Below the pieces are notes generated by a model. That model was not told the DNA's origin, searched no databases, and saw nothing but the letters and a program-made list of their open reading frames with translations. Shown in pieces: positions 62,347-64,000 of a stretch of DNA of 64,000 nt. A program made the translations under genes and the position numbers. The DNA comes from Streptomyces eurocidicus (GTDB lineage: Bacteria > Actinomycetota > Actinomycetes > Streptomycetales > Streptomycetaceae): contig NZ_LGUI01000001.1 in assembly GCF_002891295.1 (NCBI RefSeq), positions 496,001 through 560,000 of the forward strand, given 5' to 3'. How positions within the stretch are numbered: the stretch's first letter is position 1; each line of letters starts with the position of its first letter.

Positions 62347-63498
62347 TCAGCCGCCGGAAGTGTCAAGTTCGGCGTCCGCGCTCACGGCCACACAGGCGTA
62401 CGGATCGTCCAGCCAGCCCTCCGGGAGAACCACCCGGTCGCGGCCGGACGTGCGGCCACGGGGGCCGTCCGCGCCGGCGGGCCACGCCTGGTCCAAATCG
62501 AGCTCGCTCAGAAGAGCGCCCAGTTCGTCCAGGGATGAGGCGATTGCCAGCTTCTTCCGCATGTCCGAGCCGACCGAGAAGCCCTTGGTGTACCAGGCGA
62601 CGTGCTTGCGGAAGTCGATGACACCGCGCTCCTCGCTCTCCAGCCACTCCCCCAGCAGCCGCGCGTGGCGCACCATCACGGCGGCCACCTCGCGGAACGT
62701 GGGCGCCGTGGGCGCCCCGCCGTGCTCGAAGGCGGCCACCAGGTCGCCGAAGAGCCAGGGGCGGCCCAGGCAGCCGCGGCCGACGACCACGCCGTCGCAA
62801 CCCGTCTCGCGCACCATCCGCACGGCGTCCTCCGCCGACCAGATGTCGCCGTTCCCGAGGACCGGTATCTCCGGCACGGACTCCTTCAGCCGGGCGATGG
62901 AGTCCCAGTCGGCCGTGCCGCCGTAGTGCTGGGCGGCCGTGCGGCCGTGCAGCGCGATGGCCGTGACGCCCTCGTCGACCGCGATCCGCCCGGCCTCCAG
63001 GTAGGTCATGTGGTCGTCGTCGATGCCCTTGCGCATCTTCATGGTGACCGGCAGGGGGCCGGCGTTGCCGACCGCCTCGCGCAGGATCGCGCGCATGAGG
63101 TTGCGCTTGTACGGCATCGCGGCGCCGCCGCCCTTGCGGGTGACCTTGGGGACCGGGCAGCCGAAGTTCAGGTCGATGTGGTCGGCCAGGTCCTCGTCCA
63201 CGATCATGCGGACGGCCCGGCCGACGGTCTCCGGGTCGACCCCGTAGAGCTGGATCGAGCGCGGCTTCTCCGAGGCGTCGAAGTGGATCAGCCGCATCGT
63301 CTTGGCGTCCCGCTCGACGAGCGCCCGCGTGGTGATCATCTCGCTGACGAAGATGCCCTTGCCGCCCGAGAACTCCCGGCACAGCGTGCGGAACGGCGCG
63401 TTGGTGATGCCCGCCATGGGGGCCAGCACCACCGGCGGCCACAGGGTGTGCGGGCCGATGGAGAGCGGCGCGAACGGCGAGCCGGCGTCATTGGTCAT
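62347..63498 (-). CDS. dusB: tRNA-dihydrouridine synthase (DusB-like)
   Basis: 383 residues of the Dus TIM barrel. FMN-binding start VVLAPMAGITNAPFRTL, catalytic Cys114 in DLNFGCPVPKVTRKGGG, then ALHGRTAAQHYGGTADWDSI and VLGNGDIWSAEDA. It reduces uridines in tRNA D loops. ATG 63498: GACAAT (63506-63511, minus strand) ends 7 bases upstream, suggesting a leaderless mRNA; GGGAGG lies too close to act as Shine-Dalgarno. ATG 63507 is an alternative. Confidence 0.93.
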   Translation of the reverse strand: MTNDAGSPFAPLSIGPHTLWPPVVLAPMAGITNAPFRTLCREFSGGKGIFVSEMITTRALVERDAKTMRLIHFDASEKPRSIQLYGVDPETVGRAVRMIVDEDLADHIDLNFGCPVPKVTRKGGGAAMPYKRNLMRAILREAVGNAGPLPVTMKMRKGIDDDHMTYLEAGRIAVDEGVTAIALHGRTAAQHYGGTADWDSIARLKESVPEIPVLGNGDIWSAEDAVRMVRETGCDGVVVGRGCLGRPWLFGDLVAAFEHGGAPTAPTFREVAAVMVRHARLLGEWLESEERGVIDFRKHVAWYTKGFSVGSDMRKKLAIASSLDELGALLSELDLDQAWPAGADGPRGRTSGRDRVVLPEGWLDDPYACVAVSADAELDTSGG

Positions 63499-63584
63499 AC
63501 CTCCCATTGTCCCGTACCGCTCCGGCTCCTCCGGCTGTAGGCTGAAATTAATTGGACTCGTACAACTACTTCTGGTGGTGCCGT

Positions 63585-64000
63585 ATGACGGAGCCCTCCG
63601 TACCGGCCGGCGACCCCGCCGATGGACCGGCCGCTCCCCTCTCCTCCCGCAGGCGCCTGCTGGTGCTGGCCATCTGCTGCACCAGCCTGCTGATCGTGAG
63701 CCTCGACAACACGATCCTCAACGTGGCCCTGCCGTCCATGCGGCGGGATCTCCACACCTCGATCGCCGGCCTCCAGTGGACGATCGACGCCTACACGCTC
63801 GTCCTCGCCTCGCTGCTGATGCTGGCCGGCTCGACCGCGGACCGGATCGGCCGCAGACGGATATTCCAGACCGGCCTCGTGCTGTTCGCCCTCGGCTCGC
63901 TGCTGTGCAGCCTGGCACCGAGCCTGACGTGGCTGGTCGTCTTCCGGATGATCCAGGCCGTGGGCGGCTCGATGCTCAACCCCGTCGCCATGTCGATCAT
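63585..64000 (+). CDS. MFS transporter, EmrB/QacA (DHA2) type, truncated by window end
   Basis: The first 138 residues. Helix 1 carries VSLDNTILNVALPSMRRDL (motif D of 14-TM exporters). Helix 2 to loop 2-3 has LQWTIDAYTLVLASLLMLAG and STADRIGRRRIFQTG (motif A). A drug or metabolite exporter is likely. The gene is divergent from dusB; the A+T-rich palindrome AATTAATT (63546-63553) between them may be an operator. No adjacent regulator is visible within the window. Confidence 0.88.
   Translation, partial: MTEPSVPAGDPADGPAAPLSSRRRLLVLAICCTSLLIVSLDNTILNVALPSMRRDLHTSIAGLQWTIDAYTLVLASLLMLAGSTADRIGRRRIFQTGLVLFALGSLLCSLAPSLTWLVVFRMIQAVGGSMLNPVAMSI

Overview
The window is chromosomal DNA from a Streptomyces or a close relative. 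The evidence is very high G+C, coding frames with G/C at third positions, many GTG starts, start codons lying only 6-8 bases after a TANNNT hexamer, and the linked set fasR-fabD-fabH-acpP-fabF, a principal-like sigma gene beside dnaG, then dgt, ppdK and dus. As I remember it, this resembles the S. coelicolor region running from its fab operon (about SCO2386-2390) through hrdA/dnaG to ppdK, with many genes missing between. Only the sequence itself was used; no database was searched.

Layout. 1-8.9 kb: a divergent MFS exporter/TetR pair (exporter cut by the window edge), a DUF1023 alpha/beta hydrolase, a DUF4429-SHOCT protein, a NarL-type two-component pair, a MerR-aldo/keto reductase operon with a stretched MerR promoter, a serine beta-lactamase-like hydrolase and a pirin. 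9-14 kb: the type II fatty-acid operon with its PucR-type activator FasR, closed by a strong terminator. 14.1-19 kb: an ECF sigma factor with a coupled CU044_5270-type membrane protein, DUF3145, an SGNH lipoprotein, and a MarR-like regulator behind an orphan SoxR/MerR-type promoter. 19-22 kb: an XRE(DUF5753)/DUF397 pair and an ATPase-like gene, separated by a complete 881-bp IS5-type insertion sequence that needs a -1 frameshift for its transposase.

21.8-37.5 kb: cell-surface and housekeeping genes. These are a choice-of-anchor-A/SpaA secreted protein, an L,D-transpeptidase, MgtC, a secreted pyroglutamyl-peptidase-like protein with Ser at the Cys position, a nitrilase, a CysZ-like membrane protein, a MarR/oxidoreductase divergent pair, an isochorismatase-like protein, an ABC exporter, a lipoprotein class F sortase, OsmC, a phosphoglycerate-mutase-like phosphatase and a thioredoxin. 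37.8-38.2 kb: three tRNAs (one CAT, two Asn-GTT). 38.4-47.2 kb: a YtxH-like protein, a xylulokinase-like kinase, hrdA, dnaG, GNAT, a ferredoxin-reductase-like flavoprotein and dgt. 47.3-64 kb: a SanA-like protein, a trypsin-like protease, TauE, an SDR, a KimA-like potassium transporter with phased upstream repeats, a sugar ABC importer lacking its own ATPase, an ArsR-like regulator, ppdK, dus and the start of a second MFS exporter.

The most distinctive non-genic content is a family of GC-rich palindromic intergenic elements (about ten copies). They share a 23-bp core, sometimes present as two inverted copies, and one sub-module also lies inside a coding sequence. No CRISPR array, rRNA, prophage or biosynthetic gene cluster was seen.
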